Below the pieces are notes generated by a model. It was given only the letters and a program-made list of their open reading frames with translations. It was not told the DNA's origin and ran no database searches. The translations under genes and the position numbers were made by a program. Shown here one piece after another: positions 4,545 through 6,631 of a DNA stretch of 6,631 nucleotides. Numbering within the stretch: position 1 is the stretch's first letter; each line of letters opens with the position of its first letter. Origin of the DNA: Alphaproteobacteria bacterium (GTDB lineage Bacteria; Pseudomonadota; Alphaproteobacteria; Rhodobacterales; Rhodobacteraceae); the NCBI GenBank assembly GCA_013151535.1, contig JAADIC010000156.1, forward strand, positions 1-6,631, given 5' to 3'.

Positions 4545-6350
4545 TCAATAAACCCGCGCCTTGGGCGCTATTTTCTTCAGATCAATCCCGCCGTCTTTTT
4601 GCGCCATGCGCGGTTTCAGATGCACATCGCGATAGCTTAGCGTCACATTCGGCCCTTCGATGCGCGATAGCGAATGTTTGCGCCAGTTCTTGTCGTCGCG
4701 ATCCGGGTAATCCTCATGCGCATGCGCCCCTCGGCTTTCCTTGCGCGCCTCGGCCGCCACAATCGTTGCCATGGCGTTGGGCATCAGGTTGGTCAGTTCC
4801 AGCGTTTCCATCAGGTCGCTGTTCCAGATCAGGGATCGGTCGGTAACATGCAGATCATCGATCTTGGCGGCGACGGTTTTCATTTTCTTGACCCCTTCAG
4901 CCAAGGTTTTATCGGTGCGGAACACCGCCGCGTCGGCCTGCATGGTGCGCTGCATCTCATCGCGTAGATCAGCCGTCGGTGTGCCGCCACTGGCATTGCG
5001 CAACCCGTCAAACCGATCCATCGCTTTTTCAACCGAAGCCTCATTGAGCGGCGCGTTCGGCGCATCGGCATCAATAATTTCACCGGCGCGAATGGCAGCG
5101 GCGCGGCCAAAGACCACGAGATCAATCAGGGAATTGGACCCCAAGCGGTTCGCCCCATGCACCGAGGCACAGCCCGCTTCGCCCACCGCCATCAGGCCCG
5201 GTTGGATACGGTCGTGGTCACTCGCGGTCGGGTCCAGAACCTCGCCCCAGAAATTCGTCGGGATGCCGCCCATGTTGTAATGCACAGTTGGCAGCACCGG
5301 TATCGGCTCTTTCGTCAGATCGACACCGGCAAAAATACGCGCGCTTTCGGTAATGCCGGGCAGCCGTTCGGCCAAAGCCGCAGGTGGCAGATGGTTGAGG
5401 TTCAGATGCAGGTGATCCTTGTTCGGCCCAACCCCGCGCCCCTCGCGGATTTCCAGCGTCATGCAGCGCGAAACCACGTCACGCGACGCCAGATCCTTAT
5501 AAGTCGGCGCATAGCGCTCCATGAACCGCTCACCCTCGGAATTGGTCAGATAACCACCCTCGCCGCGCGCGCCTTCGGTAATCAGAACACCCGCGCCATA
5601 AACGCCGGTCGGGTGGAACTGCACGAACTCCATGTCTTGCAGCGGCAGGCCTTGGCGCGCCACCATGCCGCCACCGTCACCGGTGCAGGTATGGGCCGAC
5701 GTGGCGCTGAAAAACGCGCGGCCATAACCACCCGTGGCCTGCACCACCATCTTGGCGTTGAAGCGGTGGATGGTGCCGTCATCCAGCTTCCAGGCGATCA
5801 CGCCCTGACAGGCGCCATCCTTGTCCATAATCAGATCAATGGCGAAATATTCGATAAAGAACTCGGCCTTTTGTTTCAGGCTTTGGCCGTAAAGCGTGTG
5901 CAAAATGGCATGCCCAGTACGATCTGCCGCCGCACAGGTGCGCTGCACCGGCGGGCCTTCGCCAAATTCGGTTGTATGGCCGCCAAAGGGCCGCTGGTAA
6001 ATCTTGCCCGACTCAGTGCGCGAGAACGGAACACCGTAATGTTCCAGCTCGTAAACCGCTTTCGGGGCTTCCTGCGCCAGATATTCCATCGCGTCGGTGT
6101 CGCCCAGCCAATCGCTGCCCTTGACCGTGTCATACATATGCCACTGCCAGTGATCCGGCCCCATATTGCTGAGGCTCGCGGCGATGCCACCCTGCGCTGC
6201 CACCGTATGGCTGCGCGTCGGGAACACCTTGGTGATGCAGGCGGTTTTCAGCCCGGCTTCGGCCATGCCGAGCGTGGCGCGCAAACCGGCCCCGCCCGCC
6301 CCGACAACAACGACATCGTAAGTGTGGTCGATAAATTCATATGCGGACAT
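4545..6350 (-). CDS. sdhA: Succinate dehydrogenase flavoprotein subunit SdhA
   Basis: Catalytic subunit of complex II: it oxidises succinate to fumarate in the TCA cycle with covalently bound FAD. It is 601 aa, normal for Alphaproteobacteria. The FAD dinucleotide-binding motif is GAGGAG (17-22), and the flavinylation site is H48 in TRSHTVAAQGG. Substrate and catalytic residues are all present: H246 in QFHPTG, T258-E259 in ITEGARGEGG, the proton-shuttle R290 in SRDVVSR, H357 in VHYNMGG, and R402 in GANRLGSNS. The C-terminal helical domain, from about 450 on, is complete. The ATG at 6350 lies 15 bases after the sdhD stop with GGAG 8 bases upstream (6359-6362). Its stop codon is embedded in the ribosome binding site of the next small gene. 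Transcribed with sdhD and, most likely, sdhC upstream outside the window. Confidence 0.98.
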   Translation of the reverse strand: MSAYEFIDHTYDVVVVGAGGAGLRATLGMAEAGLKTACITKVFPTRSHTVAAQGGIAASLSNMGPDHWQWHMYDTVKGSDWLGDTDAMEYLAQEAPKAVYELEHYGVPFSRTESGKIYQRPFGGHTTEFGEGPPVQRTCAAADRTGHAILHTLYGQSLKQKAEFFIEYFAIDLIMDKDGACQGVIAWKLDDGTIHRFNAKMVVQATGGYGRAFFSATSAHTCTGDGGGMVARQGLPLQDMEFVQFHPTGVYGAGVLITEGARGEGGYLTNSEGERFMERYAPTYKDLASRDVVSRCMTLEIREGRGVGPNKDHLHLNLNHLPPAALAERLPGITESARIFAGVDLTKEPIPVLPTVHYNMGGIPTNFWGEVLDPTASDHDRIQPGLMAVGEAGCASVHGANRLGSNSLIDLVVFGRAAAIRAGEIIDADAPNAPLNEASVEKAMDRFDGLRNASGGTPTADLRDEMQRTMQADAAVFRTDKTLAEGVKKMKTVAAKIDDLHVTDRSLIWNSDLMETLELTNLMPNAMATIVAAEARKESRGAHAHEDYPDRDDKNWRKHSLSRIEGPNVTLSYRDVHLKPRMAQKDGGIDLKKIAPKARVY

Positions 6351-6365
6351 CAGAGTTACTCCGGA

Positions 6366-6631
6366 TCAGGCAGAAAGGGCGATTTTTGCGACAGCGAACG
6401 CACCAGCAATAGCAAAACCGCGCCAGACAAGGGCATTGGCGATCAGCGACAGCATCAGGCGACGCTCGGAATGAACGTAATCAACGATGACTTCCTGCAT
6501 GCCTAGGCGGGCATGGCGAAAGGCGACGATGAAAAAGCCAATGGCGATCAGCGCGTTGAACGGGTGTTGATAGGTCTGCACCACCGCCTCGTAACCCGCA
6601 CCAAGCGATTTCATGAACGGGTAGATAAACA
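6366..6631 (-). CDS. sdhD: Succinate dehydrogenase membrane anchor SdhD, C-terminal part (5' end outside window)
   Basis: Hydrophobic membrane subunit that, with SdhC, anchors complex II and forms the heme b and quinone sites. The frame is open through base 6631, so the Met codon at 6614 is internal and only about the last 88 residues are seen. Two transmembrane helices are visible: the first around HPFNALIAIGFFIVAF, the second around LMLSLIANALVW to FAVAKIAL. The His in FRHARLGMQ matches the SdhD axial heme b ligand (E. coli His71). The Asp-Tyr of VDYVH matches the Asp82/Tyr83 quinone-site pair. The stop is 15 bases before sdhA, as in a sdhCDAB operon. Assigned to sdhD rather than sdhC from the HARxGM...DY wording and position. 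Confidence 0.93.
   Translation of the reverse strand, partial: FIYPFMKSLGAGYEAVVQTYQHPFNALIAIGFFIVAFRHARLGMQEVIVDYVHSERRLMLSLIANALVWRGFAIAGAFAVAKIALSA

Noticed and set aside
5157..6506. Long + strand open frame (449 codons) opposite sdhA
   Set aside because: It lies entirely antisense to sdhA and the end of sdhD, whose products carry every expected catalytic motif. The translation is rich in His and Arg with no recognisable domain, typical of a shadow frame in GC-rich DNA.

Overview
The window reads as chromosomal DNA of an alphaproteobacterium, most likely Rhodobacteraceae (Roseobacter/Rhodobacter-like). The evidence is the succinate dehydrogenase proteins, which match the alphaproteobacterial type in length and motif wording, a DUF3108 periplasmic protein typical of that group, and moderately high GC in the core genes. 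The assignment rests on recognition of these proteins, not on a search.

Left part, + strand (1-2035): the 3' end of deoD (purine nucleoside phosphorylase), an aldo/keto reductase, and an exported DUF3108 protein. Each stop codon overlaps the next start (an ATGA and a TGATG junction), so the three look like one translationally coupled transcript.

Middle (2036-3144): a 158-base spacer, then a + strand response regulator with an intact receiver domain and a C-terminal part that looks like a degenerate GGDEF domain. The spacer carries a perfect FNR-type box, TTGAT-N4-ATCAA, overlapping the stop codon of the DUF3108 gene. A plausible -10 lies at the distance expected of a class II FNR-activated promoter. 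The spacer also holds an inverted repeat, a T-run, and a possible 21-codon leader ORF that would be coupled to the regulator.

Right part, - strand (3148-6631): the distal end of the succinate dehydrogenase (complex II) operon, in transcription order sdhD (partial), sdhA, two small unrecognised genes, sdhB. SdhA and SdhB keep all the expected cofactor and substrate residues, and SdhD keeps the heme-ligand His and the quinone-site Asp-Tyr. The two small genes encode an 83-aa predicted coiled-coil protein and a 116-aa soluble protein. They sit between sdhA and sdhB in DNA of clearly lower GC (about 45% by hand count). They have their own ribosome binding sites and overlap each other by 26 bases.

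The response regulator and sdhB converge with only 3 bases between their stop codons and no strong terminator. A low-oxygen-induced regulator transcript could therefore run antisense into the operon of an aerobic respiratory enzyme. The points most worth checking are the FNR-type promoter of the GGDEF-like regulator, this convergent layout, and the two-gene cassette inside the sdh operon.
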